Position numbers and translations under genes: made by a program. DNA of 64,000 bases from Cytobacillus citreus (GTDB lineage Bacteria; Bacillota; Bacilli; Bacillales; Cytobacillaceae), in contig NZ_JAGYPM010000003.1 in the NCBI RefSeq assembly GCF_018343665.1, forward strand, positions 339,497 to 403,496, in the 5' to 3' direction. Position 1 is the stretch's first letter. Each line of letters begins with the position of its first letter. The notes below the pieces were generated by a model that was not told the origin of the DNA, searched no databases, and saw only the letters and a list, made by a program, of their open reading frames with translations. This document shows, in pieces, positions 9,168-18,988 of the stretch.

Positions 9168-9241
9168 GTTGATTGGAGCGGAAGCTGCGAGGAGGCTTCT
9201 GGACCGCCTGTGGTCGCTAAGCGCCTGCAGTAGAAATCAAC
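9168..9241. repeat. Copy of a dispersed intergenic repeat (GTTGATT...AATCAAC ends)
   Basis: A 74-bp GC-richer block in AT-rich surroundings starts GTTGATTGGAGCGGAAG and ends AAATCAAC, with inverted termini. It resembles a repeat family I recall as common between genes in Bacillaceae genomes. This copy seems shortened. Flanks at 9134 and 9255 are also roughly inverted (TGTTAAA/TTTAACA). Mobility and function are unknown. Confidence 0.55.
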
Positions 9242-9259
9242 AGAGAAGTTTAACATTGC

Positions 9260-9292
9260 CTAAAAAAAAAAGCCTCGAAAAATCGAGACTTT
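9260..9292 (-). terminator. Terminator after brxB
   Basis: An 8-bp stem (AGTCTCGA/TCGAGGCT, one G.U) with a TTTT loop is followed by ten Ts on the minus strand. Confidence 0.85.
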
Positions 9293-9300
9293 CATGATAT

Positions 9301-9738
9301 TTAAACATCCTGACAATATTGTTCAAATGCATTTTGAAGCTTTTGAATAACAGCCATCGGTTCATGGCCTTCAATTTCATGGCGCTCAATCATCGTACAT
9401 AGCTTTCCATCCTTTAATAATGCAAAGGATGGTGATGAAGGTGGATAACCAGTAAAGTAATTGCGAGCAGCAGCAGTTGCCTCTTTATCCTGACCTGCAA
9501 AAACTGTCACCAAATGGTCTGGGCGCTTATCATAATGAAGTGAATGAGATGCAGCAGGGCGAGCAATCCCACCAGCGCACCCACAAACAGAGTTAACCAT
9601 GACAAGTGTTGTTCCCTTTTGATTCAGGGCTTCTGCAACATCATCAGTTGTTTTTAATTCAGTATAGCCAGCAGCCACGATTTCTTTTCGTGCCTGATTA
9701 ACAACATCATTCATAAATAAATTAAAATCCATATTCAT
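9301..9738 (-). CDS. brxB: Bacilliredoxin BrxB (YqiW family)
   Basis: 145-residue thioredoxin-fold protein of the YphP/YqiW family. The active-site CGC motif is visible in [13 protein letters not shown] (about residues 52-54). Bacilliredoxins remove bacillithiol from S-bacillithiolated proteins after oxidative stress in the cytosol. The start ATG at 9738 follows GAGGAG; a second ATG two codons later is possible. It is a single gene upstream of artP, as yqiW is in B. subtilis. Confidence 0.92.
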   Translation of the reverse strand: MNMDFNLFMNDVVNQARKEIVAAGYTELKTTDDVAEALNQKGTTLVMVNSVCGCAGGIARPAASHSLHYDKRPDHLVTVFAGQDKEATAAARNYFTGYPPSSPSFALLKDGKLCTMIERHEIEGHEPMAVIQKLQNAFEQYCQDV

Positions 9739-9875
9739 GTGAAATATCGCTCCTCTATAATTTTAAAAAGCCTTTACTACATCATACCAATTGTTCATGC
9801 TCTTTATCAACGTATCGAGTTTATTAGAAAAATGAAGATGAATATTTAACTAATAACAAGTGATATTCATACATG

Positions 9876-9902
9876 AAAAAGCTGCCAATAAGGTAGCTTT
9901 TT
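9876..9902 (-). terminator. Terminator of the mutA-mutB-meaB operon
   Basis: A stem of about 10 bp (AAAAGCTACC/GGCAGCTTTT) overlaps the meaB stop codon and is followed by Ts on the minus strand. Confidence 0.8.
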
Positions 9903-11022
9903 ATGTCTCTTTTTCTGAATAAGCTCTGAATAAATCTTCTACTGCTGAGGTTACTGTCCGATTTCCAGAAATAACTTCATTCTCTATTTTTGGAAGGAGA
10001 GACTTTACTTTTTTGTGATAGAAAAAGCTGAATTGCAGATGATCCACAATCATGGAGTAAAGCCATTCCTTTGTTTGCACCCTTCTTCTTTCTTCAAACA
10101 CACCTGAAGTCTTTGTTTTTTCCTCAAAAGTATGGATCAATTCCCATATTTCCTGCAAACCTTCATGATAGATGGATGAGCAAGTGACTGCATTTGTTTC
10201 CCATCCTTTTGTTGCAGGCTGAAGGAAATGAAGAATCCGATTGTATTCTGCCATTGTTTTTAAAGCAAGCCTTTTGTTTGACCCGTCTGCTTTGTTGACA
10301 ACAATTGCATCAGCAAGCTCCATGATCCCTTTTTTCATTCCTTGTAATTCATCCCCTGCACCAGTAAGAACGAGAAGCATAAAAAAATCAACCATATCCC
10401 TGACAATCACTTCACTTTGCCCAACACCGACGGTTTCAACAAGAATGACATCAAAGCCTGCAGCTTCGCATAGGAGCATCGTTTCTCTCGTTTTTCTATG
10501 AACTCCGCCAAGCTTACCTGCAGATGGTGATGGCCTGATATATGCCCTCGGATTTCGCGAAAGCTGCTCCATTCTTGTTTTATCACCTAAGATGCTGCCT
10601 CCGCTAATGCTAGAACTCGGATCAACAGCAAGAACAGCAACCTTTAATCCTAAATCACATAAAAACGTTCCAAAGGCTTCGATGAATGTACTTTTTCCCG
10701 CACCAGGTACACCTGTTATACCAATACGAATAGTATTGCCCGAATAAGGAAGCAGCTTTTGCAAAAGGTCTTGCGCCTTTCGAAAGTGATGCTCTGCATT
10801 GCTTTCAATTAGTGTTATGGACTTGGCTAGCACTGTTCGATTTCCTTCAAGAATACCTTCAGCTAATTCATTAGCTTTCAATTCGGATCTAGTTTTCTTT
10901 TGAAACTTTCTATTTTTCACAAAAGCAGTTTCTTGCTGCACCTTAACACCTTTTCGAACGATGCTAGTAAAATCGTCAGGATTTTTCCCATCAAACCATT
11001 CAGGTTTTTTGTCTTTATCCAT
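9901..11022 (-). CDS. meaB: Methylmalonyl-CoA mutase-associated GTPase MeaB
   Basis: 373-residue G3E-family P-loop GTPase (MeaB/ArgK). Walker A is GVPGAGKST (about residue 105); the family signature [19 protein letters not shown] follows, then [10 protein letters not shown] and the NKADG base-recognition motif. MeaB protects and reactivates B12-dependent methylmalonyl-CoA mutase and gates cofactor loading. The start ATG at 11022 follows GAGG and overlaps the mutB stop, so translation is coupled; the earlier in-frame ATG at 11037 is less well placed. It is the last gene of the operon. Confidence 0.92.
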   Translation of the reverse strand: MDKDKKPEWFDGKNPDDFTSIVRKGVKVQQETAFVKNRKFQKKTRSELKANELAEGILEGNRTVLAKSITLIESNAEHHFRKAQDLLQKLLPYSGNTIRIGITGVPGAGKSTFIEAFGTFLCDLGLKVAVLAVDPSSSISGGSILGDKTRMEQLSRNPRAYIRPSPSAGKLGGVHRKTRETMLLCEAAGFDVILVETVGVGQSEVIVRDMVDFFMLLVLTGAGDELQGMKKGIMELADAIVVNKADGSNKRLALKTMAEYNRILHFLQPATKGWETNAVTCSSIYHEGLQEIWELIHTFEEKTKTSGVFEERRRVQTKEWLYSMIVDHLQFSFFYHKKVKSLLPKIENEVISGNRTVTSAVEDLFRAYSEKET

Positions 11023-13210
11023 TTGATACTTCCTCATAACCGAGGCGGCTATAGATTTCGCGAATCACTTTTTGAGCAGCTACTGGAATAACTGTACCAG
11101 GGCCGAAAATGGCTGCCGCTCCATGCTCATATAAATATTGATAGTCCTGAGCAGGGATAACCCCGCCTATTACAACGAGAATATCTTCCCTTTTAAGCTT
11201 TTCAAGTTCTTCAACCAGCTGAGGAAGAAGTGTTTTATGGCCTGCTGCAAGAGAGCTGATCCCAATTACATGGACATCATTTTCAACAGCCTGTCTTGCC
11301 GTTTCTTCTGGTGTTTGGAACAATGGACCAATATCAACATCAAAGCCTAAATCCGCAAAAGCGGTAGCAATAACCTTTGCTCCACGGTCATGTCCATCCT
11401 GACCCATTTTTGCGATGAGAATTCGAGGTCTTCTGCCCTCATTTTCTAAAAAGTCATCCGTCATTTGCTTTACTTCCGTAATTTCTTCTTCATTAGAGAA
11501 AGCTGAGCTGTAGACTCCGCTAATAGAGCGAATGATCGCTTTATGACGATTTGCGACTTTTTCGATGGCATCGGATATTTCTCCCAAAGTTGCGCGTACT
11601 CTTGCCGCATTAACTGAAAGCTCAAGCAGGTTTCCTTCTCCTGTTTCCGCTGCTTTTGTAATCGCTTCTAATGCCTGTACTACTTTTTCTTCATCACGTG
11701 AAGCTTTTAAACCTTCAAGCTTTTCAAGCTGCTTCAAGCGGACAGCTGTATTATCGATATCAAGAATTTCAATTGGCTCTTCTTGATCAAGACGATATTT
11801 ATTAACCCCGATAATGTTTTCCTTTCCAGAGTCAATTTGAGCTTGTCTTCTTGCGGCCGCTTCTTCAATTCTCATTTTTGGCAGGCCAGTTTCTATCGCT
11901 TTCGCCATTCCACCAAGATTTTCAATTTCCTCTATATGCTCCCATGCACGTTTGATTAATTCGTCAGTCAAAGACTCCACATAGTAAGACCCAGCCCATG
12001 GATCGATTACGTTTGTAATACCCGTTTCTTCCTGGAGGAAAAGCTGCGTATTCCGTGCGATACGTGCAGAGAAGTCAGTTGGTAAGGCAATGGCTTCGTC
12101 AAGAGCATTCGTATGAAGTGATTGAGTATGCCCCATTGCTGCTGCATGTGCTTCAACTAATGTACGGGTAACATTATTAAATGGATCCTGTTCTGTTAAA
12201 CTCCAGCCCGATGTTTGTGAATGTGTTCTCAAAGCCATAGACTTCGAATTTTTCGGTCCGAATGTTTTCATCATTTTCGCCCAAATGTATCGTGCAGCAC
12301 GCATTTTGGCGACTTCCATAAAATAGTTCATTCCGATGGCCCAGAAAAAAGAAAGTCTTGGCGCAAAGGAATCTATTTCAATCCCTGCCTTTAGTCCTGT
12401 CCTTACATACTCCAAGCCATCCGCAAGCGTATAAGCAAGCTCTATGTCTGCGGGTGCCCCTGCTTCCTGCATATGGTAGCCGGAAATACTTATACTATTG
12501 AACTTTGGCATATATTTGGATGTATATTCAAATATATCAGCGATAATTTTCATCGACATTTCTGGTGGATAAATATATGTGTTACGAACCATATACTCTT
12601 TTAATATATCATTTTGAATTGTACCTGATAATTTTTCCTGACTGACTCCTTGCTCTTCAGCGGTAACAATATAAAAGGCCATAATAGGCAAAACAGCACC
12701 ATTCATCGTCATCGAAACGGACATTTGATCTAAAGGAATTCCGTCAAAGAGTGTTTTCATGTCAAGAACTGAATCAATGGCAACTCCCGCCTTCCCTACA
12801 TCCCCAACAACTCGTGGATGATCCGAATCATAACCTCGATGTGTAGCAAGATCGAATGCTACAGAAAGCCCTTTTTGTCCCATGGCAAGATTCCGGCGGT
12901 AAAAGGCATTACTTTCTTCAGCTGTTGAAAATCCTGCATATTGACGGACCGTCCAAGGCCTATTAACATACATCGTTGGATAAGGACCTCGTGTATAAGG
13001 AGGAAGCCCTGGTATTCCATCTAAATGCTGTAAACCTTCTAAATCTTCTTCCGTATAAATAGGTTTTAACGAGATTTTTTCATTTGTTTCGAAAAGAAGA
13101 TCATCAATCGATACCTTCAAGTCTTGATCTACGTTCTCTTTCCACGTTTCTTTAGCTGACTGGTTTCCTTCGAAAAGGGAAACAGTTTTAAAATCGGGTT
13201 TATTAGTCAT
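11015..13210 (-). CDS. mutB: Methylmalonyl-CoA mutase, large (catalytic) subunit
   Basis: 731-residue adenosylcobalamin-dependent mutase. The N-terminal TIM barrel has [33 protein letters not shown] (active-site Tyr-His) and [19 protein letters not shown]. The C-terminal B12 domain (about 595-725) has the base-off motif DGHDRGAKV with the cobalt-ligating His. It isomerises (R)-methylmalonyl-CoA to succinyl-CoA. The start ATG follows GGAGG at nine bases and overlaps mutA by 8 bp. An isobutyryl-CoA mutase is less likely, given the full-length chain and the adjacent small subunit and MeaB. Confidence 0.94.
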   Translation of the reverse strand: MTNKPDFKTVSLFEGNQSAKETWKENVDQDLKVSIDDLLFETNEKISLKPIYTEEDLEGLQHLDGIPGLPPYTRGPYPTMYVNRPWTVRQYAGFSTAEESNAFYRRNLAMGQKGLSVAFDLATHRGYDSDHPRVVGDVGKAGVAIDSVLDMKTLFDGIPLDQMSVSMTMNGAVLPIMAFYIVTAEEQGVSQEKLSGTIQNDILKEYMVRNTYIYPPEMSMKIIADIFEYTSKYMPKFNSISISGYHMQEAGAPADIELAYTLADGLEYVRTGLKAGIEIDSFAPRLSFFWAIGMNYFMEVAKMRAARYIWAKMMKTFGPKNSKSMALRTHSQTSGWSLTEQDPFNNVTRTLVEAHAAAMGHTQSLHTNALDEAIALPTDFSARIARNTQLFLQEETGITNVIDPWAGSYYVESLTDELIKRAWEHIEEIENLGGMAKAIETGLPKMRIEEAAARRQAQIDSGKENIIGVNKYRLDQEEPIEILDIDNTAVRLKQLEKLEGLKASRDEEKVVQALEAITKAAETGEGNLLELSVNAARVRATLGEISDAIEKVANRHKAIIRSISGVYSSAFSNEEEITEVKQMTDDFLENEGRRPRILIAKMGQDGHDRGAKVIATAFADLGFDVDIGPLFQTPEETARQAVENDVHVIGISSLAAGHKTLLPQLVEELEKLKREDILVVIGGVIPAQDYQYLYEHGAAAIFGPGTVIPVAAQKVIREIYSRLGYEEVSNG

Positions 13211-15029
13211 TGCTTGCCACCTCCATTTCCTTTAACAGAGAAGAAAGAATGTCGAAACAATTGCTACGTATATGAATAAATTGATCGATTCCAGCTTGCT
13301 TTAATTGCTCCTGCATTTCTTTCTCAGGACGCCCAGCTAGAAAAACTTTTACATTTCTTTTTTCATCTTTAATTAAACGTACGATTTCTAATGCAGCTTC
13401 CTCATATTGCTTGTCCGTACCGCAAATAATGTAATGGTTTAGATTTGCTTCTTTAATGAATTGGATTGCCAATTCTGGCTTTCCTATATTCTCGCTTTTT
13501 AGTGCGTGAATTCCTCCTGGAGCAAGAAATCCAGTAATAAAATCCGCTCTAGCTTTATGTGCCTTTAGATCTCCAAGACAAATAAGACCTACTGTAGGCT
13601 TTAATCCTGCTTGCTCCATGTTTTCTGCCGTTTTCCGCAGTTTTTCAAATGGCTCAGATAGACGTATTTGCGGTATTACTGTTGTTAATATGTTTTTTGC
13701 ATTTTTTAAAGGCTGGTCATGTATATTTGCATAAATATTAGTACCAATAATACTTTGCTTTCGTGTAAAAATAGCTTCATTTCTTCGCTGTAACACTTCT
13801 TCGATTTGAGCATGAAGCCAGCCAGATTTTAGAGCATTTCCAATACCATCTTTTTCTTCGATTTGAAGAAATAATGCCCATGCCTTTTCCGCTAACTCAT
13901 TGGTTAAGCTCTCGATATACCAAGAGCCGCCAGCGGGATCAACTACTTTTTCTAAATGAGCTTCATTTTTTAATATCAGTTGTGTATTGCGAGCGACTCG
14001 ATCGGAAAAAGAAGTTGGTTCCCCTTCAGGCTCATTAAATGGGCTGACATGTAGAAATTGAATTCCACCTAGAACTGCTGCAAATGCTTCGTTACCTGCC
14101 CTTAGCAAGTTGACATAAGGGTCATAAACCGTTTTCGTAAAAGAGGATGTTTCAGCAGTAATGACCATTTTACGATCTTCCGTTTTTGCACCGTATGCTT
14201 CTGTTACCTTACTCCAAAGAAGCCTTGCAGCACGAAGCTTTGCAATCTCCATAAAGAAGTTAGCACCGATAGAAAACTTAAAAACCATTTTTGATAATAT
14301 TGTTTCGAGTTTTAAACCACGAAGAAGGAGCTCCTGTATATGGTGCACTGCAGTGGCGAGTGCAATAGCAAGGTCTTGAACAGCGTTTCCGCCAGCATTA
14401 TGATAAACACTTGTATTAACTAGAATAGTCCGAAGGTTTGGAATCGTTCTATCTGCCGATTGAATGGCTTCTGCCCAATTGTCATAGGCTTCATTATTTG
14501 GTGCATGACCTTGAATCGCAGCCGAAGCTAATGGATCAGCGGCAATATAACCAGAAATTTTATCACAATTCGCTAGATTGGATAATATGGAGAGAATTTG
14601 ACTTTGATTGTCATTTGCTTCCACACTGAATGGGTATTTTGTGTATACTTTCTCAGCTAGCGCTTTAATGTCGTTCAGTTCTATTTTATTTGCATTAAAG
14701 GCTATGGCCGTTTGTCCTTTATCAAGAGCAGACAATAGTTTTTCTTGGAACTCTTCTCCATTTTCAATTTTTTGCGCGATTTTCCATTCTTCTGTAACAT
14801 AACCAAGGGAATTATTCCCTCTACGAAAATCTGCTTGTCCTGGAAATTGAGATATTTTTTGGTGTTCAAGATCCTCTTTCGTATAAAGCGGTTTCAATTC
14901 AATGTTTTCAAATGTTTTTGTTTTTAAGGAATTAACTGCTTTTCCTTTCAATGCTTCCTCTGCTTTTTGTGCCCAATCATCAAGTGAATATGTTTGAAAT
15001 GATTCATTTACCATATCTTTTAGTGTCAT
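13203..15029 (-). CDS. mutA: Methylmalonyl-CoA mutase, small subunit
   Basis: 608-residue non-catalytic homologue of MutB that forms the heterodimer. The barrel half is recognisable ([43 protein letters not shown]). The C-terminal Rossmann domain keeps the fold, but where MutB has DGHDRG it reads [10 protein letters not shown], as expected for a subunit that does not bind B12. It is the first gene of the mutA-mutB-meaB operon. The start at 15029 has no close Shine-Dalgarno; see the separate entry on the stem-loop ahead of it. Confidence 0.92.
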   Translation of the reverse strand: MTLKDMVNESFQTYSLDDWAQKAEEALKGKAVNSLKTKTFENIELKPLYTKEDLEHQKISQFPGQADFRRGNNSLGYVTEEWKIAQKIENGEEFQEKLLSALDKGQTAIAFNANKIELNDIKALAEKVYTKYPFSVEANDNQSQILSILSNLANCDKISGYIAADPLASAAIQGHAPNNEAYDNWAEAIQSADRTIPNLRTILVNTSVYHNAGGNAVQDLAIALATAVHHIQELLLRGLKLETILSKMVFKFSIGANFFMEIAKLRAARLLWSKVTEAYGAKTEDRKMVITAETSSFTKTVYDPYVNLLRAGNEAFAAVLGGIQFLHVSPFNEPEGEPTSFSDRVARNTQLILKNEAHLEKVVDPAGGSWYIESLTNELAEKAWALFLQIEEKDGIGNALKSGWLHAQIEEVLQRRNEAIFTRKQSIIGTNIYANIHDQPLKNAKNILTTVIPQIRLSEPFEKLRKTAENMEQAGLKPTVGLICLGDLKAHKARADFITGFLAPGGIHALKSENIGKPELAIQFIKEANLNHYIICGTDKQYEEAALEIVRLIKDEKRNVKVFLAGRPEKEMQEQLKQAGIDQFIHIRSNCFDILSSLLKEMEVASND

Positions 15030-15034
15030 ATTAA

Positions 15035-15062
15035 CTGTCTAAAGCAGACAGCTTTCCCTCCC
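15035..15062 (-). promoter_or_regulatory. Unusual mutA translation start: Shine-Dalgarno set back by a hairpin
   Basis: A strong GGGAGGG (15056-15062) lies 26 bases before the mutA ATG. Between them is a perfect 6-bp stem with a 5-base loop (15035-15040 with 15046-15051). If folded, the hairpin brings the ribosome site to about ten bases from the ATG. The frame is closed upstream by a TAG, so no earlier start exists. Confidence 0.5.
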
Positions 15063-15412
15063 TTCATAGATACATAAGACCGTCCATTTTTTACTGGAGG
15101 TTTTAGCTAGAGAAGCTTTCCATTGGAGCGGAATTATATCAAAATTCATAAAAATCATGACATTAATATTTTATTATACATATTTAAAACAAGCAATTAC
15201 GGTTCTGTCTCCAATATTAAGGAACCTCACAAATAAAATTCTGTTTCGCTCATTCTTTTTGTCCAATTATTAGTCTTATTGTCCGTTCTAAGAATTTATT
15301 TTTCAAAATCTAATGATATTGTCAGAGTTCCTAACTTTATTGTTAAAGTTCACATTTTTATGACCTTTTGCGCAGTTTAGGATAGGAATAGTGCCCCTTA
15401 TAGTGAGTACTT
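15063..15412. other. Intergenic region upstream of mutA; no gene seen
   Basis: 350 AT-rich bases between the mutA ribosome site and the bkd terminator. I see no open frame with a ribosome site. A TATAAT lies on the minus strand near 15168-15175, but without a good -35 box at proper spacing. A fragment near 15122-15132 (ATTGGAGCGGAA) resembles the start of the repeat at 9168. The mutA promoter must lie here but is not pinned down. Confidence 0.5.
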
Positions 15413-15447
15413 AAAAAGGCTGCCGAGTCTTTTTCGGCAGCCTTTTA
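15413..15447 (-). terminator. Terminator of the bkd operon
   Basis: A stem of about 13 bp (AAAAGGCTGCCGA paired to TCGGCAGCCTTTT) follows the bkdB stop, with T-tracts at both feet. Confidence 0.9.
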
Positions 15448-15462
15448 TTTAGAAAGTCCGTA

Positions 15463-16761
15463 TTAATATACAGATGTATTTTCTTTTGAAGTATTTTCAA
15501 GAATTTCTTTTACGCGCTGAAGGAATTGGCCGCAAATAAGACCGTCTAGTACACGATGGTCAAGTGACAGACATAGGTTGACCATATCGCGGACAGCGAT
15601 CATTCCGTTATTCATAACAACCGGACGCTTCACAATAGATTCCACTTGAAGAATCGCTGCTTGTGGATAGTTAATGATTCCATTTGATTGAATGGAGCCA
15701 AATGAACCAGTGTTATTTACAGTGAATGTACCACCTGTCATTTCAGCTGAAGTTAACTTACCTGCACGAACCTTCCCTGCAAGCTCGCCAATCTCACGTG
15801 CAATGCCTTTGATTGTTTTTTCATCAGCATTTTTAATAACTGGTACAAATAATGCATCATCTGTCGCTACTGCGATAGAAAGATTGATATCTTTCTTCTG
15901 AACGATTTTGTCGCCAGCCCACATTGAGTTAATTTGTGGGAACTCTTTAAGTGCTTGAGCAACAGCTTTTACGAAGAATGCAAAGAAAGTAAGGTTGAAG
16001 CCCTCTTTTTTCTTGAATTCATTTTTAATGGAATTTCGGTAATTAACAAGATTTGTAACATCCACTTCGATCATAGTCCAAGCGTGTGGAGCTTCATGCT
16101 TACTGCGAAGCATGTTAGCTGCAATTGCTTTACGAACACCAGAAACAGGAATTTCAATGTCACCTGATACAACTGGCACATTTGGAGCAGGTGCAGCTTG
16201 TTTTGCAGGAGCTGGAGCTGCTGCTGGTGCTGCCTGTGCAGGTGCAGCTGGTGCAGCAGTAGCTGCTGTTGGAATATTTCCAGACTCAATAATTTTCGTT
16301 AAATCTTTACGAGTAATACGGCCGCCGGCACCAGTACCCGCTACTTGATTTAAATCAATACCATGCTCTTGAGAAAGCTTTAATACAGCAGGTGAATAGC
16401 GAACTTTGCTGCCATCCTCTGCTACAGGTGCAGGAGTAGCTGCCGCTGTTGGTGCAGCACTTGCCGCAGCAGCTGGTGTTTCTGCTTGTGGAGCTGGAGC
16501 TGCTTCTTCTGTACCGCCGCCTTCTGTTTCGATCGTAAGTATTACTGCACCAACCTCATATGTTTCACCTTCAGCAGCAATTAATTCTTTAATCGTACCG
16601 GTAAAGGAGGATGGAATTTCTGAATTTACTTTATCTGTTGTTACTTCCGCAAGTGCGTCATATTTATTTACTTTATCGCCAACTGATACTAACCATCTAT
16701 TAATTGTACCTTCTGTAACACTTTCCCCTAATTGAGGCATTTTAATTTGTTCGATAGCCAA
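15463..16761 (-). CDS. bkdB: Branched-chain 2-oxoacid dehydrogenase E2 (dihydrolipoyl acyltransferase)
   Basis: 432-residue E2 core of the Bkd complex. It has a lipoyl domain with the modified lysine in VTTDKVNSE (about residue 43), an Ala/Pro-rich linker (about 85-115), an E3/E1-binding domain (RYSPAVLKLSQEHGI), a second Ala/Pro linker (about 165-195) and a catalytic domain ending with SLDHRVLDG, which carries the active-site His. It transfers isobutyryl, isovaleryl or 2-methylbutyryl groups from lipoate to CoA. The Ala-rich linkers create long open frames on the other strand that are not genes. It is the last gene of the operon. Confidence 0.94.
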   Translation of the reverse strand: MAIEQIKMPQLGESVTEGTINRWLVSVGDKVNKYDALAEVTTDKVNSEIPSSFTGTIKELIAAEGETYEVGAVILTIETEGGGTEEAAPAPQAETPAAAASAAPTAAATPAPVAEDGSKVRYSPAVLKLSQEHGIDLNQVAGTGAGGRITRKDLTKIIESGNIPTAATAAPAAPAQAAPAAAPAPAKQAAPAPNVPVVSGDIEIPVSGVRKAIAANMLRSKHEAPHAWTMIEVDVTNLVNYRNSIKNEFKKKEGFNLTFFAFFVKAVAQALKEFPQINSMWAGDKIVQKKDINLSIAVATDDALFVPVIKNADEKTIKGIAREIGELAGKVRAGKLTSAEMTGGTFTVNNTGSFGSIQSNGIINYPQAAILQVESIVKRPVVMNNGMIAVRDMVNLCLSLDHRVLDGLICGQFLQRVKEILENTSKENTSVY

Positions 16762-16850
16762 TGGAATTGACCTCCTTCTAACATTTGAGTGTCTTGGTGT
16801 TAAAATTTATATAGCTAGGCTCTTCAGCATTTCTTATTATCTACCATCAA

Positions 16851-16920
16851 CGTACAGAACGTACTAGTGCCGACGTTGCCACAGGACTTGGCTGCTTTTA
16901 GTCGACGTTCCACTGCAAAG
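16851..16920. repeat. GC-rich repeat-like block between bkdAB and bkdB
   Basis: This 175-bp gap is the widest inside the operon. It contains a palindrome GTAC-AGAAC-GTAC (16852-16864) and a twice-occurring CGACGTT unit (16871 and 16903), GC-richer than its surroundings. It looks like a dispersed intergenic element rather than a gene; no ORF or ribosome site is present. Confidence 0.35.
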
Positions 16921-16936
16921 CGTTTCAGCTTTTCTA

Positions 16937-17920
16937 TTAATATTCAGCAAGCTCTCTAGCTGCTTTTTCTACTTTATCAGGATTAACCATAAAGTATTTT
17001 TCCATTGTTGGTGCATATGGCATAGCTGGTACATCAGGACCTGCAAGACGCATAATTGGAGCATCAAGCTCAAATAAGCAATTTTCAGCGATAATCGCAG
17101 CTACTTCACCCATAATGCTGCCTTCTTTATTATCCTCAGTTAATAGTAATACTTTACCCGTTTTTGAAGCAGCTTCGATGATTGCTTCTTTGTCAAGAGG
17201 ATAAATCGTTCTTAAGTCAAGAACGTGAGCCGAAATGCCATCTTTTGCTAATTTTTCAGCAGCTTGAAGTGCGAAATGAACACATAATCCGTAAGTGATT
17301 ATAGTAATGTCTTCACCTTCACGTTTCACATCTGCTTTTCCAATTGGTAATACATAATCATCATCTGGAACTTCACCTTTAATTAAACGGTAAGCACGTT
17401 TATGTTCAAAGAAAAGTACTGGATCTTCATCGCGAATTGCTGCTTTTAATAAGCCTTTAACATCATACGGTGTAGAAGGCATAACGATTTTTAAACCAGG
17501 CTGGTTAGCAAAAACTGCTTCTACAGATTGGGAATGATATAATGCACCGTGAACTCCGCCGCCATATGGTGCACGAATAACCATTGGACATGTCCAATCA
17601 TTGTTTGAACGGTAGCGGATTTTTGCAGCTTCAGAAATGATTTGGTTTACTGCTGGCATAATGAAATCAGCAAATTGCATTTCAGCAATTGGGCGCATGC
17701 CGTACATAGCAGCACCAATACCAACTCCGGCAATAGCAGATTCTGCAAGTGGTGTATCAAGTACACGATCTTCTCCGAACTTGTCGTATAAGCCTTGAGT
17801 AGCTTTGAATACTCCACCTTTTCTTCCAACGTCTTCACCTAAAACAAAGACCTTTGGATCTCTTTCCATCTCTTCGCGGATAGCCATAGTAACCGCATCA
17901 ATATAAGAAATTACAGCCAT
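16937..17920 (-). CDS. bkdAB: Branched-chain 2-oxoacid dehydrogenase E1 beta subunit
   Basis: 327-residue transketolase-like beta subunit. Typical features: VFVLGEDVGRKGGVFKAT, DTPLAESAIAGVGIGAAMYG, the EMQFADFIMPA segment and SHSVEA-like HSQSVEA near the active site. With BkdAA it forms the thiamine-diphosphate alpha2-beta2 E1 that decarboxylates the 2-oxoacids of Leu, Ile and Val. It starts at ATG 17920, 15 bases after the bkdAA stop. Confidence 0.93.
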   Translation of the reverse strand: MAVISYIDAVTMAIREEMERDPKVFVLGEDVGRKGGVFKATQGLYDKFGEDRVLDTPLAESAIAGVGIGAAMYGMRPIAEMQFADFIMPAVNQIISEAAKIRYRSNNDWTCPMVIRAPYGGGVHGALYHSQSVEAVFANQPGLKIVMPSTPYDVKGLLKAAIRDEDPVLFFEHKRAYRLIKGEVPDDDYVLPIGKADVKREGEDITIITYGLCVHFALQAAEKLAKDGISAHVLDLRTIYPLDKEAIIEAASKTGKVLLLTEDNKEGSIMGEVAAIIAENCLFELDAPIMRLAGPDVPAMPYAPTMEKYFMVNPDKVEKAARELAEY

Positions 17921-17935
17921 TTTTGTTCCCCCTTA

Positions 17936-18931
17936 CTATTCAGCATAAACGTATTTCAATGCATGTTCCGCTTCAGCATATGGTGCATTTTCAGCATATT
18001 CTGTCGCTTCATTCACTAAACTCATTATACGATCATTAATTTCCTTTTCTTTCGCATCATCCATAACTCCTGCTTCTTTTAAATAAGCACCAAAAGTTAT
18101 AATAGAGTCTTTCGTTTTTGCTTCTGCTACTTCATCTGGCGAACGATAGCTGCGGTCATCATCATCAGAAGAGTGTGGTGTTAAACGGTATGATACTGTC
18201 TCAACTAATGTTGGTCCTTCACCACGACGGCCTCTATCAGCTGCTTCTTTAACAGCTTGATAAACTTCAAGTGGATTATTACCATCAACAGTAATTCCCG
18301 GCATACCATAGCCAATTGCACGATCAGATACTTTCTCACAAGCTAATTGCTTTTCAATTGGCACTGAAATTGCATATTTATTATTTTCACACATAAAGAT
18401 AACAGGAAGTTTGTGAACTCCAGCAAAGTTTGCTCCTTCATGGAAATCACCTTGGTTAGATGATCCTTCACCGAAAGTTACAAATGTAACTAAATCTTTC
18501 TTTTCCATTTTTCCTGCTAATGCAATACCAACAGCATGTGGCACTTGTGTTGTAACTGGTGAAGAGCCTGTTACGATACGGTTTTCTTTTTGACCAAAAT
18601 GTCCAGGCATTTGACGGCCACCTGAGTTTGGATCTTCAGCCTTAGCAAATGCAGAAAGCATTAAATCTTTCGGAGTCATACCAAAAGTTAGAACTACACC
18701 CAAATCACGATAATAAGGCAGTGCATAATCTTTCTCTGTTTCAAGCGCAAAAGCAGCTCCTACTTGAGCAGCTTCTTGACCTTGACATGAAATTACGAAA
18801 GGAATTTTCCCAGCACGGTTCAAAAGCCACATACGCTCATCAATACGACGGGCTAATAGCATGGTTTCATACATCTCTAATACTTTTTCATCACTTAAAC
18901 CTAAATCTTTATGACGATTTTTTTTAGCCAT
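17936..18931 (-). CDS. bkdAA: Branched-chain 2-oxoacid dehydrogenase E1 alpha subunit
   Basis: 331-residue thiamine-diphosphate-binding alpha subunit. The ThDP motif GEGSSNQGDFHEG...NNKYAIS is complete, and the phosphorylation-loop-like YRLTPHSSDDDDRSYR region is present. The start ATG at 18931 (MAKKNRHKDLG) follows AGGAGG at seven bases. A longer frame to 18988 would run through a hairpin and has no ribosome site, so it is rejected. Confidence 0.93.
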   Translation of the reverse strand: MAKKNRHKDLGLSDEKVLEMYETMLLARRIDERMWLLNRAGKIPFVISCQGQEAAQVGAAFALETEKDYALPYYRDLGVVLTFGMTPKDLMLSAFAKAEDPNSGGRQMPGHFGQKENRIVTGSSPVTTQVPHAVGIALAGKMEKKDLVTFVTFGEGSSNQGDFHEGANFAGVHKLPVIFMCENNKYAISVPIEKQLACEKVSDRAIGYGMPGITVDGNNPLEVYQAVKEAADRGRRGEGPTLVETVSYRLTPHSSDDDDRSYRSPDEVAEAKTKDSIITFGAYLKEAGVMDDAKEKEINDRIMSLVNEATEYAENAPYAEAEHALKYVYAE

Positions 18932-18958
18932 TTTATAACCTCCTAAATGAGTATGTAT

Positions 18959-18978
18959 GGAGCCCCTAAAGAGGCTCC
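18959..18978 (-). other. Intercistronic hairpin between lpdV and bkdAA
   Basis: A perfect 6-bp GC-rich stem (GGAGCC/GGCTCC) with an 8-base loop sits between the lpdV stop and the bkdAA ribosome site. No T-run follows, so it is more likely a processing or stability element than a terminator. Confidence 0.45.
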
Positions 18979-18988
18979 TAAAATACAA

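Noticed and set aside
16071..16735. Ala-rich and Leu/Gln-rich open frames opposite or inside bkdB
   Set aside because: They are frame shadows of the Ala/Pro linkers of the E2 protein, without ribosome sites.
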